Assembly: GCF_002929555.1 (NCBI RefSeq)
Contig: NZ_PJJP01000033.1
Location: 124,001-188,000 of the forward strand
Length of the DNA stretch: 64,000 bases
Source: Cryobacterium sp. N22
GTDB lineage: Bacteria > Actinomycetota > Actinomycetes > Actinomycetales > Microbacteriaceae
Direction: 5' to 3'
Under the pieces are notes generated by a model. That model saw only the letters and a list, made by a program, of their open reading frames with translations, did no database searches and was not told the origin of the DNA. A program made the position numbers and the translations under genes. Shown here one piece after another: positions 54,155 through 63,011 of the stretch (position 1 is the first letter of the stretch; the number at the start of each line of letters is the position of its first letter).

Positions 54155-54427
54155 TCAACTGGGAGTGCCGAATACGTACGTGACGACGAGCGCGAACACC
54201 CAGTCGAGTGCCGATACCAGCGCCATCATGATCACGACGAAAATCAGAACCACTCCGGTGTAGCTGAGCAGTTCCTTGCGGGTCGGGGTGACGACCTTGC
54301 GGAGTTCGGCCAGGACCTGCTTGATAAACAGGGACACCCGAGCGAATGGTCCGCGCTTGGTTTCGCGGGCCACTTTGGCGTTGGCGACGATTTCCTCGCT
54401 GGGTTCGTCGATAACTTTTCGGGCCAC
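54155..54427 (-). CDS. secE: Preprotein translocase subunit SecE
   Basis: 90 residues, single-helix type. The amphipathic segment FIKQVLAELRKVVTPTRKEL leads into the membrane helix VVLIFVVIMMALVSALDWVF. It clamps SecY in the Sec translocon. It lies 42 nt after tRNA-Trp and before nusG, the conserved bacterial order. Confidence 0.97.
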   Translation of the reverse strand: MARKVIDEPSEEIVANAKVARETKRGPFARVSLFIKQVLAELRKVVTPTRKELLSYTGVVLIFVVIMMALVSALDWVFALVVTYVFGTPS

Positions 54428-54469
54428 CTGTTACACCTTTCGTGGGCCGGCGGAAAGACCACCGACTTG

Positions 54470-54542
54470 CAGGGCGGACAGGACTCGAACCTGCAACCTG
54501 CGGTTTTGGAGACCGCTGCTCTACCAATTGAGCCACCACCCT
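54470..54542 (-). tRNA. trpT: tRNA-Trp (anticodon CCA)
   Basis: A 73-nt cloverleaf on the minus strand: acceptor AGGGTGG pairs with CCGCCCT (one G-U), D-arm GCTCAATTGGTAGAGC, anticodon loop CTCCAAA with CCA, T-arm GCAGGTTCGAGTCCTG. The discriminator base is G, as expected for tRNA-Trp. CCA is not encoded. It is directly upstream of secE and likely co-transcribed. Confidence 0.97.
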
Positions 54543-54681
54543 ATGAAGCGAAACCTTCCAGCTTCCAACGACCAAAATAGGCGCAAAAAAGCTTGGCAGA
54601 TTTCAACTACCGGATCAAGTCTAGGTCACGGCGGGGGCCCTGTAAAGCCAGCCCCCCTGTTCCCCGAACACGACCGCCCCG

Positions 54682-54687
54682 TATGCT
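54682..54687 (+). promoter_or_regulatory. -10 box of a leaderless promoter for aspC
   Basis: TATGCT ends 6 nt before the GTG start at 54694; no ribosome site exists, supporting a leaderless transcript. Confidence 0.6.
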
Positions 54688-54693
54688 CGTACC

Positions 54694-55896
54694 GTGGCAC
54701 ACGACATCAAACGGATTTCCACCAGAATCGGCTCCATCGCGGAGTCCGCAACCCTCAAGGTCGACGGCAAGGCCAAGGCGCTGCAGGCGGCCGGCCGGCC
54801 GGTGATCAGCTTCGCCGCGGGCGAGCCCGACTTCCCCACCCCGCCGCACATCGTCGAGGCCGCGCTGGCCGCCGTGACGGACCCGCGCAACCACCGGTAC
54901 ACCCCGGCGGCCGGGCTGCCCGATCTGCGCGAGGCGATCGCCGCGAAGACGCTGCGGGACAGCGGCCTGGCGGTGCCCCCATCCCGGGTGCTCGTCACCA
55001 ACGGCGGCAAGCAGGCCGTCTACCAGGCCTTCGCCACCCTGCTCGACCCGGGCGACGAGGTGCTGCTGCCCACGCCCTACTGGACCACCTACCCCGAGGC
55101 GATCCGCTTGGCCGGCGGCGTGCCCGTTGACGTGTTCGCGGGCAGCGACCAGGGCTACCTGGTCACCGTCGAGCAGCTCGAGGCCGCCCGCACCGAGAAG
55201 ACCAAGGTTCTCCTGTTCGTCTCGCCGTCCAACCCCACGGGCGCCGTCTACTCTGAGGAGCAAACCCGCGCCATCGGCGAATGGGCCCAGGAGCACGGGC
55301 TCTGGGTCATCAGCGATGAGATCTACCAGAACCTGACCTATGACGGCGTGCGTGCGGTGTCGATCGTCGAGGCCGTCCCGGCGCTGGCTGACCGCACCAT
55401 CCTGGTCAACGGCGTCGCCAAGACCTACGCCATGACCGGCTGGCGGTTGGGCTGGATGGTCGGACCGCAGGACGCGATCACCGCCGCGGCCAACCTGCAG
55501 TCGCACCTCTCCTCGAACGTGTCGAACATCTCCCAGCGCGCCGGTATCGCCGCGCTGAACGGCCCGCAGGATGACGCCGAGGCCATGCGGGTCGCGTTCG
55601 ACCGTCGTCGCAAGCTCATCGTCGCCGAGCTCAACAAGATTCCCGGCATCCGCACGCCCACCCCGCAGGGCGCCTTCTACGTCTACCCCGACGTGACCGG
55701 GCTGCTCGGGCGCACCTGGGGCGGGGTCACGCCCACTTCATCGCTCGAGCTGGCCGACCTCATCCTCGACCAGGCCGAGGTGGCAGCGGTTCCCGGGGAG
55801 GCCTTCGGCCCCAGCGGCTTCCTGCGGCTGTCCTATGCCCTCGGCGACGACGCGCTCCTGGAGGGCGTCCAGCGCCTCCAGAAGCTGTTCGCGTAG
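54694..55896 (+). CDS. aspC: Pyridoxal-phosphate aminotransferase, aspartate aminotransferase type
   Basis: 400 residues from GTG 54694. Fold type I, class [15 protein letters not shown] (substrate Arg/Gly loop), [22 protein letters not shown], and the PLP Lys243 in [15 protein letters not shown]. The C-terminal Arg in GFLRLSYAL binds the substrate carboxylate. It interconverts aspartate/oxaloacetate and possibly other amino acids. Its position next to tRNA-Trp and secE matches Streptomyces and many actinobacteria. Confidence 0.92.
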   Translation: MAHDIKRISTRIGSIAESATLKVDGKAKALQAAGRPVISFAAGEPDFPTPPHIVEAALAAVTDPRNHRYTPAAGLPDLREAIAAKTLRDSGLAVPPSRVLVTNGGKQAVYQAFATLLDPGDEVLLPTPYWTTYPEAIRLAGGVPVDVFAGSDQGYLVTVEQLEAARTEKTKVLLFVSPSNPTGAVYSEEQTRAIGEWAQEHGLWVISDEIYQNLTYDGVRAVSIVEAVPALADRTILVNGVAKTYAMTGWRLGWMVGPQDAITAAANLQSHLSSNVSNISQRAGIAALNGPQDDAEAMRVAFDRRRKLIVAELNKIPGIRTPTPQGAFYVYPDVTGLLGRTWGGVTPTSSLELADLILDQAEVAAVPGEAFGPSGFLRLSYALGDDALLEGVQRLQKLFA

Positions 55897-55897
55897 C

Positions 55898-56767
55898 TCA
55901 GGGAGCCGGTTCGAGGACGACGGCGAGGCCGGCCCGCAACTCTTCGAAGGGGCTAGCGCCGGCGTCGACCAGCGACGTCGGGCAGGTGACCACGATATAC
56001 ATGGCCGAGTCGGCCAGTGGCATGGCACGGACGGCGATCTCGTTCGTGTAGCTCACCCCCGCCTTCGGCTCCATGTAGTCAAGGCGGGTGGTGAGGAATT
56101 CGATGCGTTCGTCGGCGCCCGGCAAATTGATGCCGAAGTCGGTGCTGCCGAGTTCGCCGACCAGTGCGGCCTGGTTCCCGGAGTCCAACTGCTGCTGCTC
56201 GAGACTGTCGATGGTCGCGAGGGTGTCGCTGAGGTCATCCGTCGCGTCGAGGTCGATTGCGGGCTGCTTGTTCTGCGATGACGTGAACAGGCAGCCGAGT
56301 TCGGCGTTCTCGGACTGGTTGATGCCGGCCTCGTCGAAGGTGATGATCTCCCAGCCGGTCTGCATCGGATAGCCCCAGATCGGGAACGTCGAACCGACGT
56401 CGACGTGCTCGTCGAGCGAGATCAGGGCGCCGGCAACGATCTCGGTCGACTCCGCCGAGGACGTCGGGGCCTCGGTCGGCTCGGCGGCGTCGGTGGCGGC
56501 TTCCGTCGGCACCGAAGGCACTCCGGCCCGGCCCGCGTTCACCTGGTCGACCACGCTGCCGCCGAGCAGCAACCCTGCACCGACCGCACCCGCGATGGAG
56601 AGGACCGCGAATCCGGCCACCGGCAGCCACATCCACGGCCGCAGCCCGCCGCGACGGGCCGCCGGGACAGTCATCGGGGTTGCAGGCTCCGGCGTTGAGG
56701 TCTCCGGTGTCTCCCCCGCCGCTCCCGCAGAATCGTGGTTCTCGTTGCTTCCGTTGACGTCGGTCAT
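55898..56767 (-). CDS. Membrane-anchored protein of unknown function with extracytoplasmic domain
   Basis: 289 residues from ATG 56767 (GGGAGA upstream). A polar Pro/Glu/Thr-rich cytoplasmic tail (1-43) is followed by one helix (LPVAGFAVLSIAGAVGAGLLLGG) and a Thr/Ala/Glu/Pro linker. A domain of about 190 residues comes next with two widely spaced Cys (GCLFTSS; VVTCPTS) that may form a disulfide. I do not recognise a family. It ends convergently, with its stop next to the aspC stop. Confidence 0.7.
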   Translation of the reverse strand: MTDVNGSNENHDSAGAAGETPETSTPEPATPMTVPAARRGGLRPWMWLPVAGFAVLSIAGAVGAGLLLGGSVVDQVNAGRAGVPSVPTEAATDAAEPTEAPTSSAESTEIVAGALISLDEHVDVGSTFPIWGYPMQTGWEIITFDEAGINQSENAELGCLFTSSQNKQPAIDLDATDDLSDTLATIDSLEQQQLDSGNQAALVGELGSTDFGINLPGADERIEFLTTRLDYMEPKAGVSYTNEIAVRAMPLADSAMYIVVTCPTSLVDAGASPFEELRAGLAVVLEPAP

Positions 56768-56815
56768 GGTGTTTCTCCCCCAGCTTGTTCCCCGAACCCT
56801 ACCGAGCTTTCGGCC

Positions 56816-56876
56816 CGCGAACTGTGAGCTAAGCACCTAAACCCGCGTGTTTTAGGTGCTTAAGTCACGGTTCGCG
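56816..56876. repeat. 61-bp palindrome, CGCGAACTGTGAG family, in a divergent spacer
   Basis: Left arm CGCGAACTGTGAGCTAAGCA and its partner ending TCACGGTTCGCG pair at 23 of 26 positions with loop near CCCGCGTG. It lies between two divergent genes, where a terminator is not expected. That argues the family is an interspersed element, not simply a terminator. Confidence 0.8.
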
Positions 56877-56952
56877 TATCCACCGGGTGGTGGATGGGGA
56901 CGTCGGCCGGGAGGGTGTTGCCCCAAGGCGGCACTGGGACGATTGTGGGTAC

Positions 56953-57849
56953 ATGACTACTTCACCTCCGGCCGTGCGCGTCGCGCGACTGAGCAAGTCG
57001 TACGGCCCGTTCGACGCCGTCAACGACATCAGCTTCGACATCAGCCCCGGTGAGACCTTTGCGCTGTTGGGGCCCAACGGGGCCGGTAAGAGCAGCACCA
57101 TCGAGATCCTCGAGGGCTATCGCGACCGCTCGGAGGGCGACGTCCTGGTGTTGGGCGAAGACCCGCAGCACGCCGGCCTGGACTGGAAGGCCCGCATCGG
57201 CATCGTCCTGCAGTCCAGCGGTGAGAGCGGCAACGCCACCGTGCTCGAGCAGCTGCGGCACTTCGCGAGCCTGTACCCGAACCCGCGACCGGTGGACGAG
57301 GTCCTCGCGGCGGTCGGGCTCGAGGAGAAGGCGAAGACCCGCATCCACCGGCTCTCCGGTGGCCAGCAACGGCGGGTGGATGTCGCGCTCGGCATCATCG
57401 GCCGGCCGGAACTGCTCTTCCTGGACGAGCCGACCACAGGGTTCGACCCCGAGGCCCGGCACCAGTTCTGGGATCTCATCCGCACGCTCAAGACTGAGGG
57501 CACCACCATTTTGCTGACCACCCACAACCTCGACGAGGCTGCCGAGCTCAGCGACCGCGCCGGCATCATCGTGGGCGGCAAGCTCATCGACATCGGCACG
57601 ATCGGCGAGCTCGGCGGCCCGGCCGCACGCATCCCGATGGTGCGCTGGCGAGACGTCGACGGGGTGCAGCGGGAGACGCGCACCGAGACGCCCGCGGGTC
57701 TGGTCGCCCAACTGGTCAGGGACCTCGGCGGCGAACCCGCCGAACTCCAGGTCATCCGCCCCAGCCTCGAAGACATCTATCTGGGCCTGGTGCGCGGTCA
57801 CGCGGCCGGAAGCACCAGCGACACCGCAAGCACGGAGGTACTCGCATGA
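56953..57849 (+). CDS. ABC-2 type exporter ATPase (DrrA-like)
   Basis: 298 residues from ATG 56953. Walker A GPNGAGKSS, signature LSGGQQRRVDVALGI, Walker B LLFLDEPTTGFD, H-loop TTHNLDEA; the C-terminal 70 residues are the DrrA-type extension. It powers the ABC-2 permease that overlaps by 4 nt. The two-component genes right after suggest a sensed substrate such as an antibiotic or peptide. Confidence 0.94.
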   Translation: MTTSPPAVRVARLSKSYGPFDAVNDISFDISPGETFALLGPNGAGKSSTIEILEGYRDRSEGDVLVLGEDPQHAGLDWKARIGIVLQSSGESGNATVLEQLRHFASLYPNPRPVDEVLAAVGLEEKAKTRIHRLSGGQQRRVDVALGIIGRPELLFLDEPTTGFDPEARHQFWDLIRTLKTEGTTILLTTHNLDEAAELSDRAGIIVGGKLIDIGTIGELGGPAARIPMVRWRDVDGVQRETRTETPAGLVAQLVRDLGGEPAELQVIRPSLEDIYLGLVRGHAAGSTSDTASTEVLA

Positions 57850-58730
57850 GCGCGACCCTGACCCCTCAGCCGGCTCCGCAGTCGATGCCCCAGCCGGCCG
57901 GCCACCGCACCGCTCGGCACGGGCTGTTCAGCCTGGGCTTGACCCGGATCGGCTTCGAGATCAAGCTGTACTTCCGCTCCACCGACACCGTCTTCTTCAC
58001 GTTCCTGTTCCCGTTCATCATGCTGGGCATCTTCACGGCCGCATTCAGCGCTCAGGGCAACATCGGTACCAACCCCGACGGCTCCGGCGGCATCAGCGTC
58101 GGCGCGTACTACCTGCCCGGCATGCTGGCCGCGGGCATGCTGCTCTCGGGCTTGCAGAACCTCGCCATCGACATCGCCGGCGAGAAGGGCGACGGCACCC
58201 TCAAGCGCCTCGGCGGCACACCGCTGTCACCGCTGAGCTACTTCATCGGCAAGATCGGCCAGGTGCTCGTCACGGGCATCCTGCAGGCCGTGCTGCTGCT
58301 GATCGTTGCCCGGTTCGCCTTCGACATCGCCCTGCCCACCGAGCCGGAGAAGTGGCTCACCTTCGTCTGGGTGTTCCTGCTCGGCGTGATCACCTGCGCC
58401 TTCCTGGGCATCGCCCTCTCGGCGCTGCCGCGGTCCGGCCGCAGCGCCTCGGCCGTTGTGATCCCGATCGTTCTGGTGCTGCAGTTCATCTCCGGCGTCT
58501 ACCTGCAGTTCAACGCGCTGCCGGAGTGGATGCAGAACGTCGCCAGCCTGTTCCCGCTCAAGTGGATGGCGCAGGGCATGCGTGCGGTGTTCCTGCCGGA
58601 CAACTTCGCCGCCCAGGAGCAGAACGGCGCCTGGGAGCTGGGACTGGTGGCGATCGCGCTGCTGATCTGGCTGGTGGTGGGGCTCGTCGGCAGTCGGCTC
58701 ACCTTCCGCTGGATCCGCAAGGACGCCTGA
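57846..58730 (+). CDS. ABC-2 type exporter permease
   Basis: 294 residues, ATGA overlap with the ATPase. Six helices; IKLYFRSTDTVFFTFLFPF before helix 1 and GEKGDGTLKRLGGTPLSP (the coupling helix region) are typical of the DrrB/YadH class. Long loop between helices 5 and 6 faces outward. Substrate unknown. Confidence 0.93.
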   Translation: MSATLTPQPAPQSMPQPAGHRTARHGLFSLGLTRIGFEIKLYFRSTDTVFFTFLFPFIMLGIFTAAFSAQGNIGTNPDGSGGISVGAYYLPGMLAAGMLLSGLQNLAIDIAGEKGDGTLKRLGGTPLSPLSYFIGKIGQVLVTGILQAVLLLIVARFAFDIALPTEPEKWLTFVWVFLLGVITCAFLGIALSALPRSGRSASAVVIPIVLVLQFISGVYLQFNALPEWMQNVASLFPLKWMAQGMRAVFLPDNFAAQEQNGAWELGLVAIALLIWLVVGLVGSRLTFRWIRKDA

Positions 58731-58776
58731 TGCCCCGGCCGCGCCCGGTGCGTGCGCCACATGGGATGCTTGTCGC

Positions 58777-60030
58777 ATGAGCACACGGCGCTGGTGGGAT
58801 GTGGTGGTCGCCGGGGCGCTGACCGTGCTGGCCGTGATGGCGATCGAGGGCTCCGGCGGTGGCACAGCGGCCCGGATCGGGGCACTCCTCAGCCTCACGG
58901 CCGTCGGTGTGGCGTACCTCGGCTGGGGCCGCCGCGCGATCGCCGACGCCACCGACCAGCCCGAGGCCGCCCCCTCGGTCGCCGACACCGGTTTCCGGGT
59001 GGTGGCGATCGTCGCCTGCGGCGTCGCGACCGCCTTCGACCCGAGCATGGCCACGCTGCAGACACTGGTCTTCCCGTTCCTCTGGGTCCTCGCCCGAACA
59101 TTCCGCGGCGCGGTGCTGCTCAACATCGCTCTGGCCACCGTGACCGGGGTAGGCCTGTGGATCAGCGGCGGGCGCACGGCGGACGCCGCCGTGCAGGCGG
59201 CCGCCATCGAAGGGATCTCGCTGGCCTTCGCGCTGGCGATGGGCACCTGGATCTCCCGCATCGTCGAGGCCGGCGCCGCCCAGCGCAGGCTGGTGGAGAA
59301 GCTCACCGCGGCCCAGGAAGAACTCGCGGCCTTGCACCGGGATGCCGGCAGCTCGGCCGAGCGGGAACGGCTGGCCCGCGAGATCCACGACACCATCGCG
59401 CAGAGCCTCACCAGCCTGGTCATGCTCACCCAGCGCACCCGCTCCGAACTCGCCATCGTGGCCGGCGACACGTCGGCCGTGGCCGACAGTCTCGACCTGA
59501 TCGAGGCCACCGGACGCGACGCGCTCACCGAAGCCCGCGCCCTGGTGGCGTCGATGTCGCCGGTGCGCGCCGCCGACGGCGACCTCGCCCACACCGTGAC
59601 CCGGCTCACCGAACGCTTCGAGCGGGAGACCGGAATCCAGGTGACGGTCGACCTCACCGGCCTCGACCCGGCCGGCACCGCCCCCGGGGGTGACCGGCCG
59701 CCGCTGGACCGCGCCCTCGAGGTGGTCCTGCTGCGCTGCGGCCAGGAGGGCCTGGCCAATGTGCGCAAGCACTCCGGCGCCGCTACCGCCCGCGTCGCCA
59801 TCGACCGCACGCCCCACGAAGTCACCCTCACGGTCACCGACAACGGCCAGGGGCTGGGCGCGTACCGCCCGGAGTCCGAGAACGGCTTCGGGCTGGCGGG
59901 CATGCGCGACAGGGTCAGCCTGGTGGGCGGCCGGCTCGAGGTGACCAACGCGGCGAACGGCTCCGGCACGGTGCTGCGGGTGACCCTGCCGCTGTCGGTG
60001 TCGGCATCAGTGTCCGGCGGGCGCGGATGA
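58777..60030 (+). CDS. Sensor histidine kinase, NarL/LiaS type (HisKA_3)
   Basis: 417 residues. Six N-terminal helices with short loops (membrane-embedded sensing) end near residue 165. A coiled coil follows, then the HisKA_3 domain with His204 in AREIHDTIAQSL and a HATPase with VTDNGQGLG and GFGLAGMRDRV. It pairs with the LuxR-type regulator (4-nt overlap) and sits 46 nt after the ABC permease. Kinases of this layout often detect cell-wall-active antibiotics. Confidence 0.93.
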   Translation: MSTRRWWDVVVAGALTVLAVMAIEGSGGGTAARIGALLSLTAVGVAYLGWGRRAIADATDQPEAAPSVADTGFRVVAIVACGVATAFDPSMATLQTLVFPFLWVLARTFRGAVLLNIALATVTGVGLWISGGRTADAAVQAAAIEGISLAFALAMGTWISRIVEAGAAQRRLVEKLTAAQEELAALHRDAGSSAERERLAREIHDTIAQSLTSLVMLTQRTRSELAIVAGDTSAVADSLDLIEATGRDALTEARALVASMSPVRAADGDLAHTVTRLTERFERETGIQVTVDLTGLDPAGTAPGGDRPPLDRALEVVLLRCGQEGLANVRKHSGAATARVAIDRTPHEVTLTVTDNGQGLGAYRPESENGFGLAGMRDRVSLVGGRLEVTNAANGSGTVLRVTLPLSVSASVSGGRG

Positions 60031-60650
60031 TCCGGGTGCTGGTCGCCGACGACCATCCGATCGTGCGCGGCGGCATTGTGGGCCTGCTCGGCGCGGCCGA
60101 CGACATCGAGGTGGTCGGTGAGGCCGCCGACGGCATCGCCGCGGTGCGCCTGGCCCAACAGCTGCGGCCCGACCTGGTGCTGATGGACCTGCGGATGCCG
60201 CGCCTGGACGGCGCCGCGGCGACCGCGCAGATTCTGGCGGAGAACCCGGCCACCCGGGTGCTGATCCTCACCACCTACGAGTCCGACGACCAGATCCTCG
60301 GCGCGATCGCCGCCGGCGCCAGCGGCTACCTGCTCAAGGCGGCGCCGCAGGCGGAGATCATCGAGGGTGTGCGCTCGGTGCATGGCGGTCAGACCGTGTT
60401 GGCGCCCGTTATCGCCGCCAAGCTGGTGCAGCGGGTGCGGGCGGATGCGGCGCCGGCGCCCCGGCTGTCGGCCCGCGAACTGCAGGTGCTGCGCCTGGTG
60501 GCGGCCGGCGAGAGCAACCCGCAGATCGCCAGGTCGCTGTTCATCGGCGAGGCCACGGTGAAGACGCACCTGCTGCACGTGTTCGAGAAACTCGGCGTGG
60601 GCGACCGCACCCGGGCGGCCACCCTGGCGATGGAGCTGCGCCTGCTCTGA
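60027..60650 (+). CDS. NarL/LuxR-family response regulator
   Basis: 207 residues, ATGA overlap with the kinase stop. Receiver domain with Asp54 in VLMDLRMPRLDG and Lys in GYLLKAAPQ. The C-terminal GerE helix-turn-helix is LSARELQVLRLVAAGESNPQIARSLF then ATVKTHLLHVFEKLG, trimmed. It probably induces its own ABC operon. Confidence 0.95.
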   Translation: MIRVLVADDHPIVRGGIVGLLGAADDIEVVGEAADGIAAVRLAQQLRPDLVLMDLRMPRLDGAAATAQILAENPATRVLILTTYESDDQILGAIAAGASGYLLKAAPQAEIIEGVRSVHGGQTVLAPVIAAKLVQRVRADAAPAPRLSARELQVLRLVAAGESNPQIARSLFIGEATVKTHLLHVFEKLGVGDRTRAATLAMELRLL

Positions 60651-60680
60651 CCCGCCCGCCTGCGTGCGCCATCCCAGCAC

Positions 60681-60737
60681 CGACTTGCGGCAAGATCCCC
60701 CACGGAACGCTCCGACGGGGTTGTTCGAAGCATCTCG
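60681..60737. repeat. 57-bp degenerate palindrome, first of a tandem array
   Basis: CGACTTGCGGCAAGATCCCC at the left and GGGGTTGTTCGAAGCATCTCG at the right pair loosely. It has the same 57-bp length and CGA...TCG borders as the two elements that follow at 16- and 18-nt spacing. Confidence 0.5.
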
Positions 60738-60753
60738 CGGTGGGGCTGTACGT

Positions 60754-60810
60754 CGACTTGCCGCAAAGAACCCCTTGCGGAGCGCGAAATGGGACCTTTG
60801 CGGCAATTCG
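60754..60810. repeat. 57-bp palindrome (type B), second of the tandem array
   Basis: CGACTTGCCGCAAAGAACCCC (60754-60774) pairs with GGGACCTTTGCGGCAATTCG (60791-60810) at about 16 of 20 positions. Same position order and size as the element at 44804. Confidence 0.7.
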
Positions 60811-60828
60811 CGGGGCCAACAGCTCACG

Positions 60829-60885
60829 CGAGATGACACTTAGGGCCCCATCCCGGACCTTTCACGGGCCCCAACTGCCCACTCG
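60829..60885. repeat. 57-bp imperfect palindrome (type C), third of the tandem array
   Basis: CGAGATGACACTTAGGGCCCC at the left, CACGGGCCCCAACTGCC toward the right. It matches the 44888 copy at about 43 of 57 positions. The whole 264-nt spacer between the response regulator and convergent murB consists of these three elements. Confidence 0.7.
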
Positions 60886-60914
60886 GCACCGGGGGCGGCG
60901 GGCGGGCGGGGCGG

Positions 60915-62120
60915 CTAGAGCAGCGAGAAGCCGACGAAGACGGGTTCGGGGTGCAGGATGACGCCGAAGTCGGCCTGCACGCGCTGCTGCACGAACCGGG
61001 CGAGCTGACCGATCTCGTCGGCGGTGGCGTTGCCGGTGTTGGTGATGGCCAGCGTGTGCTTGCTCGAGATCGCCGCGCCGGAGCCGGGCAGCCGGAACCC
61101 CCGGTGGATGCCGGAGTGCTCGATCAGCCAGGCGGCGCTGAGCTTCACCGTGCGCAGAACCTCGACGCCGGGCATCGGTCCCACACCGGCGTACTCGTCG
61201 AGCGGGATCACCCGGTCGGGCAGCTCGATTTCGGCCTGCTTCCAGCGCGGGGCGTCGTCGGGCAGGGAACGGGCGAAGCTCTCGGTGACGATCGGGTTGG
61301 TGAAGAACGACCCGGCGCTGTACGTGTCGGGGTCGTCGGCGTCGAGCACCATGCCCTTGCTGGCCCGCAGCCCGAGCACGCTCTGGCGCAGTTCCGCCAG
61401 CGGCACCCGGTCGCCCAGCTGCACCCCGAGGGCGTTGGCCAGCTGCGGGTAGGTCACCGGCTGGCTCAGGGCGCTGCCGAGCACGGCGGCCTGCTGCGAC
61501 GTGTCGCGCAACTCGAGTTCGATGGCGAGCACCACACCGCGGCGGCCCTGCTTGAGCACCGAGGTGCGGTACCCGAGGCCGAGCTCGGTGGCGCTGATCC
61601 GTTCCACCTCGCCGGACTCGAAGTCGAGGAAGTCGATGGCGGCCAGGCTGCTGGACAGCTCCTGGCCGTACGCGCCGATGTTCTGCACCGGGGCCGCACC
61701 GCTGGTCCCCGGGATGCCGGAGAGCGCCTCGATGCCGGCCCAGCCGTTGGCCACCGTGAGGGCGACGAGGTCATCCCACGGTTCGCCGGCCTGCACGCGG
61801 ATGCGCACCGGGCGCCCGTCGATAGCCACGTCGGCATCCCCGTCGGCGCCGGTCTCGTTCGCCGGAGCGAGCACCTCAACACCCCGGGTGCACACCCGGA
61901 TGACGGTGCCGTCGAAGCCGGCGTCGGCCGCGACGGTGTTCGAGCCGCCGCCGAGCAGCACCCACGGTTCGTCGGAGCCCCAGGCGTCGAGGGCAGCCTG
62001 GATCAGGCCGGCCTCATCGGCCGGCGCGACGAGGTGTGCGGGGGCGCCGCCGACACGCAGCGTCGTCAGCTCGGCCAGGGTCACGGGCGCCGGAACGGGC
62101 GCGGCTACGGGGTCGGTCAT
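60915..62120 (-). CDS. murB: UDP-N-acetylenolpyruvoylglucosamine reductase
   Basis: 401 residues, type I MurB with the extra loop, as is normal in actinobacteria. FAD-binding TLRVGGAPAHLVAP and VLLGGGSNTV at the N-terminus, IPGTSGAAPVQNIGAYGQEL, and the proton-donor Ser271 in AGSFFTNPIV. The C-terminal SSKHTLAITNTGNATADEI matches the family. It makes UDP-MurNAc for peptidoglycan. It follows the hadB-like gene by 7 nt. Confidence 0.96.
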   Translation of the reverse strand: MTDPVAAPVPAPVTLAELTTLRVGGAPAHLVAPADEAGLIQAALDAWGSDEPWVLLGGGSNTVAADAGFDGTVIRVCTRGVEVLAPANETGADGDADVAIDGRPVRIRVQAGEPWDDLVALTVANGWAGIEALSGIPGTSGAAPVQNIGAYGQELSSSLAAIDFLDFESGEVERISATELGLGYRTSVLKQGRRGVVLAIELELRDTSQQAAVLGSALSQPVTYPQLANALGVQLGDRVPLAELRQSVLGLRASKGMVLDADDPDTYSAGSFFTNPIVTESFARSLPDDAPRWKQAEIELPDRVIPLDEYAGVGPMPGVEVLRTVKLSAAWLIEHSGIHRGFRLPGSGAAISSKHTLAITNTGNATADEIGQLARFVQQRVQADFGVILHPEPVFVGFSLL

Positions 62121-62127
62121 GTCAGCG

Positions 62128-62568
62128 CTAGACCAGTGAGACGCGCGCCTGCGCCTTGCCGAGAACGGTGACGGAGTTGAAGGTCACGGTGAGGTCGATC
62201 CGGGCCACGCCGGCATCCGCGTCGAGCGCGCCCACCTTGGCGACCACGGTCACGACGGCGCCGAGGTCGGGGTCCACCGGTACCGGCCGGGTGAAGCGCA
62301 CCTGGTAGTCGAGCACCCGGGACGAGTCACCGACCCAGTCCACAACGGGCTGGATGGCCAGGCCCATGGTGAGCATGCCGTGCGCGAGCACGCCGGGCAG
62401 CCCCACCGCGTGGGCGACGTCGTCGCGGTAGTGGATCGGGTTGAAGTCGCCCGAGGCGCCCGCGTAACGCACGAGGGAGTCCCGGGTGAGCGGGAAGCTG
62501 CTCTCGGCGACGATGTCGCCCAGGGTGAGGCTGTCCAGGGTGGGCGTGACGGGTGCGCTGATGGTCAT
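62128..62568 (-). CDS. MaoC-like (R)-specific hydratase, HadB-like
   Basis: 146 residues of hot-dog fold with the hydratase-2 motif GDFNPIHYRDDVAHAVGLPG: the catalytic Asp and His are both in place. LAHGMLTMGLAIQPVVDWVG follows. It forms a 4-nt overlap with the upstream hadA-like gene, so a heterodimer like mycobacterial HadAB is likely. That enzyme dehydrates 3-hydroxyacyl-ACP. These bacteria are not expected to make mycolates, so ordinary fatty acid metabolism is the better guess. Confidence 0.88.
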   Translation of the reverse strand: MTISAPVTPTLDSLTLGDIVAESSFPLTRDSLVRYAGASGDFNPIHYRDDVAHAVGLPGVLAHGMLTMGLAIQPVVDWVGDSSRVLDYQVRFTRPVPVDPDLGAVVTVVAKVGALDADAGVARIDLTVTFNSVTVLGKAQARVSLV

Positions 62569-63011
62569 TCGTCTCCCCTGACGACGAGGGTGGAGGTGGC
62601 GGTGACCACGTGGGCGCCGGTGGCGTCGACGACCGTCGACTCCGCGGTGACCATCGAGTGGCCACCGAGGCTCTTCACGCTGGCGACGCGAAGCGTGGCG
62701 GTGAGCTCGTCACCGGCCACGATCGGGCGGCTGTAGCTGAAGCGCTGGTCGCCGTGCACCACCCGGGTGAAGTCGATGCCGGCGTCGGGCTCGGCGAGCA
62801 GCTGGGCGAGGGTCGCCTCCTGCACCACCACGGCGAACGTCGGCGGCGCGACGATGTCGCTGTGCCCCGCGGCGCGGGCGGCGTCGGGGTCGAAATTGAT
62901 CGGGTTGGTCGCGAAAACGGCACGCGAGAATTCGCGCACCTTCTCCCGGCCGACAAGATACGGCGGCACGGCGGGAAAGACCCGACCCTGGATTGCTGGA
63001 TTCACGGACAC
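62565..63011 (-). CDS. MaoC-like dehydratase subunit lacking catalytic His, HadA-like
   Basis: 148 residues from GTG 63011, chosen because TACACT (63018-63023 on this strand) ends 6 nt before it; a second GTG at 63005 is also possible. Hot-dog fold with YLVGREKVREFSRAVFATNP and INFDPDAARAAGHSDIVAPP: the hydratase motif His is Asn, as in the non-catalytic HadA subunit that holds the acyl chain. The catalytic partner is the next gene. First gene of hadA-hadB-murB. Confidence 0.88.
   Translation of the reverse strand: MSVNPAIQGRVFPAVPPYLVGREKVREFSRAVFATNPINFDPDAARAAGHSDIVAPPTFAVVVQEATLAQLLAEPDAGIDFTRVVHGDQRFSYSRPIVAGDELTATLRVASVKSLGGHSMVTAESTVVDATGAHVVTATSTLVVRGDE

Noticed and set aside
58227..60839. 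870-codon open frame on the minus strand opposite the ABC permease and two-component genes
   Set aside because: It is antisense to four well-motifed overlapping genes and reads as Arg/Ala/Gly/Ser-rich noise.
60681..60885. Three evenly spaced repeats as a mini CRISPR
   Set aside because: Units are long imperfect palindromes of only partial similarity with 16-18 nt gaps, unlike direct repeats with 30-nt spacers.
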